From an uncultured Ruminococcus sp. (GTDB lineage: Bacteria > Bacillota > Clostridia > Oscillospirales > CAG-272): DNA of 9,156 nt. The notes under the pieces are model-generated. The model searched no databases. It had not been told where the DNA came from and worked only from the letters and a program-made list of their open reading frames with translations. The stretch's first letter is position 1. The number at the start of each line of letters is the position of its first letter. The position numbers and the translations under genes are program-made. Location of the stretch: assembly GCA_902791785.1 (NCBI GenBank), contig CADAXH010000089.1, positions 1 to 9,156 of the forward strand, in the 5' to 3' direction. Shown here in pieces: positions 1-6,078 of the stretch.

Positions 1-78
1 GAAAAGTTGAGCAGAAAGGCGCTTGCCGGGTTGATTCTGATCGTTGTCGGCACTTTGGCGATGGCGATCTGGGCATAG
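1..78 (+). CDS. C-terminal end of a probable EamA/DMT-type transporter (partial)
   Basis: The reading frame is open from the first base and ends with TAG at 76-78, giving 25 residues. They begin EKLSRKALAG and continue as one hydrophobic helix with a GLILIVVGT-like core, ending AIWA. A short basic/polar turn followed by a glycine-containing final membrane helix is how EamA-domain drug/metabolite transporters end. The start of the gene lies outside the window, so length and substrate cannot be judged. A rho-independent terminator about 70 bases downstream fits this being the last gene of its transcript. Any other multi-helix membrane protein ending in such a helix is possible. Confidence 0.5.
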   Translation, partial: EKLSRKALAGLILIVVGTLAMAIWA

Positions 79-91
79 GAAACAAATATCA

Positions 92-107
92 ACAAATTCA
101 AATTTGT
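92..107. repeat. Short inverted repeat, 7-bp arms with a 2-base spacer
   Basis: ACAAATT at 92-98 is the exact reverse complement of AATTTGT at 101-107, separated by CA. It lies just downstream of the stop codon of the partial transporter gene. The spacer is too small for a normal RNA hairpin loop unless the inner A-T pairs open. It could be a protein site or chance in AT-rich DNA; no function is assigned. Confidence 0.2.
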
Positions 108-150
108 CGGGATAACAGGCGTGTATCATTTTGGCGCTCTTACACAGAAT

Positions 151-188
151 AGGATTACCATTTTACAAGGTGGTAATTCTTTTTTTTC
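151..188 (+). terminator. Rho-independent terminator
   Basis: AGGATTACCA (151-160) pairs with TGGTAATTCT (171-180) over 10 bp with one G-T pair. The loop is about 10 bases, and a run of eight T follows (180-187). It would end the transcript of the upstream transporter gene and insulate the toxin-antitoxin promoter that begins 35 bases later. Confidence 0.8.
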
Positions 189-222
189 TCCAAATGTGTA
201 ATGAATTTTTCTTTACATAGTG

Positions 223-250
223 TTGACAAAGCAAGAATAACTGGTATAAT
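223..250 (+). promoter_or_regulatory. Sigma-A-type promoter of the antitoxin/toxin/acetyltransferase unit
   Basis: There is a perfect -35 box TTGACA (223-228) and a perfect -10 box TATAAT (245-250) with a 16-base spacer. TG at 242-243, one base before the -10 box, makes it an extended -10 promoter. Transcription should start near 257, giving a leader of about 30 bases before the ATG at 288. Such a near-consensus promoter normally needs repression, which fits autoregulated toxin-antitoxin operons. Confidence 0.85.
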
Positions 251-265
251 AATATTGAAAATCTT

Positions 266-275
266 TTACGCGTAA
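266..275. promoter_or_regulatory. Candidate operator: perfect palindrome TTACGCGTAA
   Basis: TTACGCGTAA is a perfect 10-bp palindrome located just after the predicted transcription start. Its right edge overlaps the Shine-Dalgarno sequence AAGGAGA (274-280) of the antitoxin gene. RelB/DinJ-type ribbon-helix-helix proteins bind short palindromes near their own promoters, so this is a plausible autorepression site. Binding is inferred; only the palindrome and its position are seen. Confidence 0.45.
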
Positions 276-287
276 GGAGAATATCTT

Positions 288-542
288 ATGGCAACAACAA
301 ATCTTAATATCAGGATCGATGAAAATTTAAAGAAAAAAGCGGAAAACCTTTTTTCAGATCTCGGGCTCAATATGTCTTCTGCAATTACGATTTTTTTAAA
401 ATCGGCAGTTGATTATCGTGGAATCCCTTTTGAGATCCGCAAAACGAGTCGTACGGTATCTGTCGATGACGAAGAAATCTTAGCTGTTTCAAAAGAATTG
501 ATCAATAAAAACAAGCAAGCATATGAGGTGCTTGCGAAATGA
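288..542 (+). CDS. RelB/DinJ-family type II antitoxin (ribbon-helix-helix)
   Basis: This 84-residue protein has the RelB/DinJ architecture. A short beta strand (about residues 4-10, TNLNIRI) is followed by two helices (about 11-25 and 28-41) with the family-like stretch LGLNMSSAITIFLK, and then a proline-bearing turn (GIPFEI). The C-terminal half is charged and probably disordered until it wraps the toxin. The N-terminal domain should dimerise on DNA and repress the operon; the C-terminal part should neutralise the partner toxin. AAGGAGA lies 7 bases before the ATG. The last codons overlap the toxin start as ATGA, so translation is coupled. DinJ-like antitoxins usually partner RelE/YafQ-type mRNA nucleases, whereas here the neighbour is a Doc-type Fic protein. 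Confidence 0.85.
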   Translation: MATTNLNIRIDENLKKKAENLFSDLGLNMSSAITIFLKSAVDYRGIPFEIRKTSRTVSVDDEEILAVSKELINKNKQAYEVLAK

Positions 543-937
543 AGATAATCACAAAAAATCAGATTATACTATTGCACGATCAAATCATGTCCGAAACCGG
601 CGGAACAAGAGGGATGCGTGATGAAGGACTGTTGGAGTCTGCTCTGTTTACCCCTTTCCAGTTGTTCGGCAATGAAGAACTATATCCGTCTATAATCGAA
701 AAAGCCGCTCGTTTGGGATTTGGGCTTGTGAAGAATCACGCTTTTCTTGATGGGAACAAAAGGATCGGAGCGCACGCAATGCTTGTTTTTCTCGCTTTGA
801 ATGAGATTGAAACAGATTACTCCCAGGATGATTTGATTAACATCATTATGGGTGTTGCTTCCGGACAATGCAACTATGATGACCTGCTTGAATGGGTAAG
901 AACACATACAATTGGGGTGAAATATGATCGAAATTAA
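539..937 (+). CDS. doc: Doc-type (death-on-curing, Fic-fold) toxin
   Basis: This 132-residue protein has the size of Doc toxins. The core Fic motif lies at residues 67-77, HAFLDGNKRIG, matching HxFx(D/N)(A/G)NKR. His67 is the catalytic position, and Lys74 replaces the glycine of AMP-transferring Fic enzymes (HPFxxGNGR). That lysine marks Doc, whose P1 phage member phosphorylates and inactivates elongation factor EF-Tu. The N-terminal RDEGLLESAL stretch (27-36) is also typical of the family. The start ATG overlaps the antitoxin stop by four bases, and GAGGTG (525-530) is well placed 8 bases upstream. The gene appears intact. The canonical Doc antitoxin Phd is absent; a RelB/DinJ-like protein takes its place. 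The activity on EF-Tu is inferred from the family. Confidence 0.88.
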   Translation: MKIITKNQIILLHDQIMSETGGTRGMRDEGLLESALFTPFQLFGNEELYPSIIEKAARLGFGLVKNHAFLDGNKRIGAHAMLVFLALNEIETDYSQDDLINIIMGVASGQCNYDDLLEWVRTHTIGVKYDRN

Positions 938-1454
938 AATAATTGATTCGGCACACAAACAGGATATCAACCTTCCCAACGAGCCTTTTCCGTTGTGTGG
1001 GCGGATGATTCCTTCCTATGAAAATGAGACTTGGCATTATACCGTGGAGGAATTTGCCCCGCAGGACATCAGCGAGATGTGTTTTCCTGATGAGGACTAT
1101 GATTACGACAACCTCGCCAACGACCACGTTTTTATTGGTGCTTACGATGGAGACAAATGCGTCGGGCTTGCCGTTTTAGCGGACGACTGGTTCAAATATA
1201 TGTATTTGGACGATCTCAAAGTTTGTAAGCTTTATAGAAAACAGGGAGTCGGAAAAGCTCTGCTGGATAAGGCGCTGGAGATTGCGCATGATAGGAATTA
1301 CAATGGACTTTACACAATTGGACAGGATAACAATCTTGGCGCGTGCCTGTTCTATCTGAAAATAGGGTTTACAATAGGCGGCTTTGATAATCACATTTAT
1401 CGTGGCACAGCACAAGAGAATAAAGCGAATATTATCTTTTATTTGGATCGGTAA
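924..1454 (+). CDS. GNAT-family N-acetyltransferase, streptothricin acetyltransferase-like
   Basis: This is a 176-residue GNAT enzyme that would move an acetyl group from acetyl-CoA to an amine. The pyrophosphate-binding loop is RKQGVG (residues 105-110, RxxGxG), preceded by the YLDDLKV strand. The motif B region at 136-149 reads NNLGACLFYLKIGF. From memory of the family, the N-terminal EPF...GRMIPSYENETW segment (20-37) and the IGGFDNHIY segment (151-159) resemble Sat4/SatA streptothricin acetyltransferases, so antibiotic modification is a reasonable guess. Residues just after the VGL strand (ADDW, 86-89) look acidic where I recall basic residues in Sat4, so substrate may differ. The gene overlaps doc by 14 bases, with GGGGTGA (914-920) inside doc as ribosome site, so it is co-translated with the toxin pair. 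It could also be a general metabolite acetyltransferase. Confidence 0.8.
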   Translation: MIEIKIIDSAHKQDINLPNEPFPLCGRMIPSYENETWHYTVEEFAPQDISEMCFPDEDYDYDNLANDHVFIGAYDGDKCVGLAVLADDWFKYMYLDDLKVCKLYRKQGVGKALLDKALEIAHDRNYNGLYTIGQDNNLGACLFYLKIGFTIGGFDNHIYRGTAQENKANIIFYLDR

Positions 1455-1511
1455 ATTCCTGTTTGTTGGGTTGTTCAATCGAAGATTTTATTCAAGAATA
1501 GAGTTGGTGGT

Positions 1512-2558
1512 ATGGATAATTTCAGACTTTTCAGAGAAGCAAAATACGGATTGATGATTCATTTCGGCCTGTATTCTTTGCTGGGCGGATATTCGAAAAA
1601 TTCAGTTGGTCCGAGATATGCGGAATGGACACAATGCAAATGCAGGATTTCCGTTGAAGAAATGAAAGAACTTGGCAAAACTTTCAATCCGATTTACTTT
1701 GACGCCGATGAAATATGTGAATTCGCATTAAAATGCGGGATGAAATATATTGTAATTACAACTAAACACCATGAGGGCTTCGCACTTTTCAAAAGTGATT
1801 GTGATGGTTTCAATTCATATGATTTCAGCCCATGCCACAGGGATTTCATAAGTGAACTTGCAGATTCATGCAGAAAATACGGGCTGAAATTGGGCTTTTA
1901 TTATTCTCAATGCATCGACTGGAATGAAAAGAATGGCGGTGGTTACACTGTCGATCCAATAGGTTGCGCAGGAGATTCCTGGTGCAACAACTGGGATTTC
2001 CCGGACAATTCATCAAAGGACTTCAATGAAGTGTTTTACAGAAAAATGCTGCCCCAAATCAAAGAACTGATGACCAATTACGGGGACGTTTTCCTTGTAT
2101 GGTTCGATATGCCCTTGGACAGTACGGAAGAACAGAGCAAAACCATCTATGATCTGGTGAAAAAGTATCAGCCGGATTGTCTGGTCAATTCAAGACTCGG
2201 AAACGGCATGTATGATTATGTATCACTTGGAGATAACGAAATTCCGGATTCAATTCCTGATGACGATTCGCTCGACACGCAGAGCATTGACCAGAACAGC
2301 ATCAAAGGATTCAAAAAATCAAAGTACGGTCTTTACGAATCTGCATGTACACTAAACAGATCCTGGGGCTATTCTTGTGATGACAACAACTGGAAGTCGT
2401 CTGACGATATCTTAAAAAACAGACTGAAACTTGAAAAACTCGGTATCAATTACCTGATAAATATAGGTCCGGACTGGCTTGGCCGCATCCCGTACAAAAG
2501 CAGATTGATTTTAGAGGAAGTACAAAAGAAGTATCTGGAAAAGTGCAATAGTATCTGA
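1512..2558 (+). CDS. GH29 family alpha-L-fucosidase-like glycoside hydrolase
   Basis: This 348-residue protein is a GH29 catalytic barrel. Visible hallmarks in order are the N-terminal AKYGLMIHFGLYS (10-22), the TTKHHEGF block (83-90), VWFD at 196-199 with Asp199 at the catalytic nucleophile position, VNSR (225-228), ESACTLNRSWGY (276-287), and LINIGPD (315-321). GH29 enzymes remove L-fucose from glycans with retention of configuration. The protein is shorter than the usual 430-600 residues and stops after the barrel, so the C-terminal beta-sandwich seems absent. There is no signal peptide and it carries 14 cysteines, pointing to the reducing cytoplasm and imported oligosaccharides. No fucose transporter or catabolic gene is nearby. 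The Shine-Dalgarno is weak (AGAG at 1500-1503 or GGTGG abutting the ATG), but the conserved N-terminus supports this start. The acid/base glutamate was not assigned. Confidence 0.88.
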   Translation: MDNFRLFREAKYGLMIHFGLYSLLGGYSKNSVGPRYAEWTQCKCRISVEEMKELGKTFNPIYFDADEICEFALKCGMKYIVITTKHHEGFALFKSDCDGFNSYDFSPCHRDFISELADSCRKYGLKLGFYYSQCIDWNEKNGGGYTVDPIGCAGDSWCNNWDFPDNSSKDFNEVFYRKMLPQIKELMTNYGDVFLVWFDMPLDSTEEQSKTIYDLVKKYQPDCLVNSRLGNGMYDYVSLGDNEIPDSIPDDDSLDTQSIDQNSIKGFKKSKYGLYESACTLNRSWGYSCDDNNWKSSDDILKNRLKLEKLGINYLINIGPDWLGRIPYKSRLILEEVQKKYLEKCNSI

Positions 2559-2590
2559 CTTTTTGCACCAGTCTTAAATAATGACAAATG

Positions 2591-2618
2591 TAATGCCACT
2601 CAGAAACGAGTGGCATTA
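2591..2618. terminator. Perfect hairpin between convergent genes, likely bidirectional terminator
   Basis: TAATGCCACTC (2591-2601) and GAGTGGCATTA (2608-2618) form a perfect 11-bp stem around the 6-base loop AGAAAC. It lies between the fucosidase-like gene and the convergent livF gene. Neither side carries a strong T-run: the + strand continues TCTGATATTC and the - strand CATTTGTCATTATTT. Termination may therefore be partial, or the stem may mainly protect the 3' ends. Confidence 0.6.
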
Positions 2619-2656
2619 TCTGATATTCGGATATAATTCAAAGCATTCGTGGCTTA

Positions 2657-3361
2657 CTATTCTCCCAGATATGCTTTTTTGATGGAATCGTTGTTCAGGA
2701 GATCTTTTGCATTTCCCTCAAGGGCGATTTTTCCGGTTTCGAGCACATATGCTCGATTTGCTATCGAGAGTGCCTTTTTCGCATTCTGCTCAACGAGCAG
2801 AACCGTAGTGCCGCTCTTGTTTATATTCTTTATGATATCGAATATCTCATTGACATACAGGGGAGAAAGTCCCATTGACGGTTCATCCATGAGTATTATC
2901 TTCGGGTGCGACATCAGCGCTCTGCCCATGGCGAGCATCTGCTGCTCACCGCCTGAAAGCGTGCCTGCAATCTGGTTCTTGCGTTCCTTCAGGATAGGGA
3001 AGTGTTCATAGACCATACCGATAGTCTCTTCAATCTCGCCTTTATCCTTTCTTGTGTATGCGCCGAGCTTCAGATTTGCAAGAACTGACAGCTCCTGAAA
3101 TATTCTTCTTCTCTCCGGAACATGTGCCATTCCGAGCGACACTATCTTGTGGGCCGGTGTTTTTGTAAGCTCATGCCCGTCAAAAACAATCGATCCGCTC
3201 TTTGCAGCTATCAGACCGGTAATAGTATGGAGGATTGTTGTTTTTCCGGCACCGTTGGCACCGATAAGGGCAATTATTTCCCCTTCGTTTATCTCGAATG
3301 ATACTCCTTTAATGGCTTGTATCACGCCATAATAAACACTCAGATTTTCTACTTTAAGCAT
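2657..3361 (-). CDS. livF: Branched-chain amino acid ABC transporter ATP-binding protein LivF
   Basis: This 234-residue protein is a complete ABC ATPase of LivF length. Walker A is GANGAGKTT (34-42), the signature is LSGGEQQ (135-141), Walker B is IILMDE (155-160) followed by PSMGLSP, and the switch region is VEQN (190-193). The VPERRRIFQELSVLANL stretch (81-97) is characteristic of LivF. It sits on the cytoplasmic side and, with LivG, powers uptake of leucine, isoleucine and valine through LivH/LivM. It is the last gene of the operon. The ATG at 3359-3361 is preceded by GGAGG at 3372-3376, which overlaps the region just after the livG-remnant stop (3378-3380). The gene appears intact, in contrast to its usual partner livG immediately upstream. 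Confidence 0.95.
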   Translation of the reverse strand: MLKVENLSVYYGVIQAIKGVSFEINEGEIIALIGANGAGKTTILHTITGLIAAKSGSIVFDGHELTKTPAHKIVSLGMAHVPERRRIFQELSVLANLKLGAYTRKDKGEIEETIGMVYEHFPILKERKNQIAGTLSGGEQQMLAMGRALMSHPKIILMDEPSMGLSPLYVNEIFDIIKNINKSGTTVLLVEQNAKKALSIANRAYVLETGKIALEGNAKDLLNNDSIKKAYLGE

Positions 3362-3377
3362 TATTGTACCACCTCCA

Positions 3378-3985
3378 CTAATCGCCGAGATAGGCCGTGA
3401 TAACTTTCGGATCGTTGAGAACAGCCTGAGGAGTGCCGCAGGCGAGTTCAGTACCGAAATTGAGCACCGTCAGCTCCTCGCAGATGCCTGCGACGAGTTT
3501 CATGTCATGCTCAATCAGAGGTTGCAGGCCAGCAGATTCCGTTCGTTCTCAAGGTCGAAAACCCTGAGGAGTTCTTTGGCTTTTTCACGCATCGTCTTTT
3601 CGACTCTGAAGTGTCTCGGAAGGCGCAGTATGCTTTCAATAACAGAACACTTGAACTCCGGACGGTTGTGAAGTCCTACCATAACGTTTCGAACGACGGT
3701 CATGTTGTTGAAAAGACGTATGTTCTGGAACGTTCTGGCAATTCCCATATGGTTTATTTTTTCCTGGGAATGTCCCTTTATTTCCTTGCCGTCAATGAAG
3801 AACGTACCGGTCGTCGGCTTGTAAACGCCGGTTATGATATTGAATACAGTCGTTTTGCCTGCTCCGTTCGGTCCGATAAGACCGTATATCTGTCCTTTTT
3901 TTATCTTTATATTTACATTCTGAACGGCGTTAAGTCCTCCGAAGGAGATGCCGAGATTTCTTGTTTCCAAAATATATTCAGCCAT
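3378..3985 (-). pseudogene. livG: livG with an internal out-of-frame deletion
   Basis: Two pieces of a LivG ABC ATPase lie in different frames. The first (3985 down to 3515) gives 156 residues with Walker A GPNGAGKTT (38-46), the Q-loop ARTFQNIRLF (83-92) and the LivG-type helical insert. It ends ENERNLLACNL and then TGA at 3515-3517. The second (3518 down to 3378) resumes in another frame with LIEHDMKLVAGIC and runs to a normal LivG end, TAYLGD, then TAG. Intact LivG (about 255 residues) has roughly 54 residues between these points, covering the ABC signature, Walker B, the DEPAAG motif and the D-loop. So 160-170 bases are gone and the frame is lost. The start (ATG 3983-3985) overlaps the livM stop by one base, with GGAGG-type SD at 3995-4000. 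As written, no working ATPase can be made. A collapsed assembly is the main alternative. Confidence 0.85.
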
Positions 3986-5118
3986 TACTTTTTTCCTCCC
4001 TCGTCTGATTGGTTACGGTCGGTATTCGTAATGTCTACGGACAAGATTTCGTCCATCTTGATCTTTGTCGGAACGACATCCCATTTTGCCGCGTCATCCG
4101 TGACAACGGAAGGATCTGTCTTGGGCTTGAAAATCTTTTTGAACAATGCTGCCAGATTGTATTTGTCGCGGAAACCTTTGAGCTTCGGTGAATTGTTGTA
4201 AATAACAATGAAGATGAGTATAAGCGCATATAAGAGGTTCTGGAGCACTGCAAGATCGCCCGTAAGGATTGTTGCGAGCCTCGTGTTGAGGAAAGTTATG
4301 AGCGCAGCGGCTACAATGGATCCGTTGATGTTTCCCATTCCGCCCAGTACGACCATGACGAGTATTTCGATGGAGTAGCCATATCCGAATTTAGAGCTCT
4401 GAACCGTGTAATTGCTGAAACTGTAAAGCACGCCTGCCACGCCTGCGAACATTGCGGAAACCGTGAAAGCGAGCAGTTTGTATTTTGTGACATTGATGCC
4501 TGTTGCATGTGCCGCTATCTCGTTGTCCCTGATTGATGTAATTGCACGTCCGTGCTTGGATCGTATCAGGTTCTGGAGCACAGCCAATGTTGCGAGAACC
4601 AGGACAAAAGCGATGATGAACAGATATTTCTTGTCAAATCTCGGAGTACTCAGTCCTATCGCGCCGCCAAAGCTTTCAGCTGATGTGTTCTGGAAAATGG
4701 ATCTTACAATCTCTCCGAACGCGAGCGTCACTATGGCAAGATAGTCGCCTCTCAGCCTGAGCGCGGGGATGCCTATGATGATACCGCACAGAGCAGCTAC
4801 ACCGGCTCCTGCAGCGAGCGAAATTATGAATGTGAGTATTCCGTTTCCGAGAGACTCCTGAAGCAGTGATGCAACTTTGCCGCTTATGTATGCCCCGATG
4901 CACATGAAACCGGCATGACCCAGTGAGAGTTCACCGAGAAATCCGACGACAAGCGACAGGGATACGGCAAGGATTATGCTTATTGTCATCTTCTCGAGAA
5001 GGAAAAGGGTAGAGTTGTCAAGCTGTCCGCCCGAAAGGCTTATGACAGAGAAGACAACAGCGACTATGCTTATGACGATGTAATTGATATAATGCTTTAT
5101 TTTGAATTTTCCGATCAT
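3985..5118 (-). CDS. livM: Branched-chain amino acid ABC transporter permease LivM
   Basis: This 377-residue integral membrane protein is the LivM-type permease. It shows the family block GELSLGHAGFMCIGAY (62-77) and the IGIPALRLRGDYLAIVTLAF region (116-135). Later come IRDNEIAAHATGIN (196-209), the cytoplasmic loop that contacts the ATPases, and VVLGGMGNINGSI (256-268). Several hydrophobic helices span the length up to about residue 307. Residues 311-377 form a hydrophilic tail rich in Lys, Asp and Glu, longer than in E. coli LivM. The start ATG overlaps the livH stop (ATGA), and GGAGG at 5127-5131 is 8 bases upstream, inside livH. It should pair with LivH to form the membrane channel. Confidence 0.94.
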   Translation of the reverse strand: MIGKFKIKHYINYIVISIVAVVFSVISLSGGQLDNSTLFLLEKMTISIILAVSLSLVVGFLGELSLGHAGFMCIGAYISGKVASLLQESLGNGILTFIISLAAGAGVAALCGIIIGIPALRLRGDYLAIVTLAFGEIVRSIFQNTSAESFGGAIGLSTPRFDKKYLFIIAFVLVLATLAVLQNLIRSKHGRAITSIRDNEIAAHATGINVTKYKLLAFTVSAMFAGVAGVLYSFSNYTVQSSKFGYGYSIEILVMVVLGGMGNINGSIVAAALITFLNTRLATILTGDLAVLQNLLYALILIFIVIYNNSPKLKGFRDKYNLAALFKKIFKPKTDPSVVTDDAAKWDVVPTKIKMDEILSVDITNTDRNQSDEGGKK

Positions 5119-5987
5119 ACCTTCTCCCTCCTTTTTTTGCCGAGGAATCCGTTTGGTCTGACCAGAAGGATAACAATGAGTATTGCAAATTCAATTGCAT
5201 CGGTGTAAGGGGCGATTGCTGTAATCTTGTACGAGATGCACTCTATAAGACCGAGGAAAATTCCGCCGAGCATTGCGCCCGGAATCGAGCCTATTCCTCC
5301 GATTACTGCCGCAGTGAATGCCTTTATGCCCGGCATGGCGCCCAGAGTGCTTGAAATGGACGGGGATTTCAGCAGATAGAAGAATCCCGCAAGGGCAGCA
5401 AGAGACGAGCCGATTGCAAAAGTGAGCGATATGATGCCGTTTACATTGACGCCCATGAGCTGTGCAGCTCCTCTGTCCTCGGATACAGCTATCATTGCGC
5501 GGCCCAGTTTTGTATATTTGATAAAGAGGGTAAGGACAACCATAACGACAATGCAGATTGCCAGTGTAATAAGCGAAGACACCTGGACGGATACGCCTAA
5601 GATACTGACCATGCCGAAATCGTGTATCATTACCATTTTATTTGCCGAACCGAAAATAATCTGCGCAAGACTCTGAAGGAGATAGCTTACGCCGATGGCG
5701 GTGATGAGTACTGCAAGAGGAGATGCTCCGCGAAGGGGTTTATATGCCACTTTTTCTACTGTGATGCCAAGTATTACGCATCCGATGACAGCGGCAGCAA
5801 CAGCAATAAGCGGATTGCCCATTGCCATGCAGACATATATTATGTATCCGCCCACCATGATGATGTCTCCGTGAGCAAAATTGAGCATTTTCGCGATTCC
5901 GTACACCATTGTGTAGCCGAGAGCTATCATGGCATATGTTCCGCCGAGGCTCAACCCGTTTATGATTGTTGGTAAAACAAGTTCCAT
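5115..5987 (-). CDS. livH: Branched-chain amino acid ABC transporter permease LivH
   Basis: This 290-residue permease starts MELVLPTIINGLSLGGTYAM and contains ALGYTMVYGIAKMLNFAHGD, the classic LivH N-terminal block. It also has VSEDRGAAQLMGVNV, the ATPase-contact loop, and AVIGGIGSIPGAMLGG further on. The frame is open upstream to a TTG at 6003-6005 (six more residues, MNQEKS). I prefer the ATG at 5985-5987 because AGGA at 5995-5998 lies 7 bases before it and LivH proteins normally start at this point; the TTG has no ribosome site. It forms the membrane pore with LivM. It is separated from livK by a 91-base gap containing a strong hairpin, and overlaps livM by four bases. Confidence 0.94.
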   Translation of the reverse strand: MELVLPTIINGLSLGGTYAMIALGYTMVYGIAKMLNFAHGDIIMVGGYIIYVCMAMGNPLIAVAAAVIGCVILGITVEKVAYKPLRGASPLAVLITAIGVSYLLQSLAQIIFGSANKMVMIHDFGMVSILGVSVQVSSLITLAICIVVMVVLTLFIKYTKLGRAMIAVSEDRGAAQLMGVNVNGIISLTFAIGSSLAALAGFFYLLKSPSISSTLGAMPGIKAFTAAVIGGIGSIPGAMLGGIFLGLIECISYKITAIAPYTDAIEFAILIVILLVRPNGFLGKKRREKV

Positions 5988-6021
5988 AGATTTTTCCTGA
6001 TTCAAAAAGCATTAAATATGC

Positions 6022-6055
6022 ATAACTGCATATACCGCCCGGTATATGCAGTTAT
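6022..6055 (-). promoter_or_regulatory. Perfect 15-bp hairpin between livK and livH
   Basis: ATAACTGCATATACC (6022-6036) and GGTATATGCAGTTAT (6041-6055) are exact reverse complements around a 4-base loop (GCCC on the + strand). In the - strand transcript the stem lies 24 bases after the livK stop and about 35 bases before the livH start. No U-run follows directly, so it is better read as an mRNA-stabilising or attenuating stem than a full terminator. Such stems commonly let the binding protein be expressed well above the membrane components. Confidence 0.7.
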
Positions 6056-6078
6056 TACGCGCATCCTGTTTTTGGCGT

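Noticed and set aside
680..1127. Two - strand frames over doc and the GNAT gene
   Set aside because: Both are antisense to clear family members and encode unrecognisable basic/cysteine-containing products.
2649..3011. A 120-codon + strand frame over livF
   Set aside because: It is a shadow of the conserved LivF C-terminal coding region, with no separate promoter or ribosome site.
3500..3530. Programmed ribosomal frameshift in livG
   Set aside because: Frameshifting could not restore the roughly 54 missing residues, including Walker B, and no slippery run or stimulatory stem is seen at the join.
3611..4201. A 196-codon open frame on the + strand over livG and livM
   Set aside because: It is antisense to two recognisable liv genes, spans their junction, and its product has no family resemblance.
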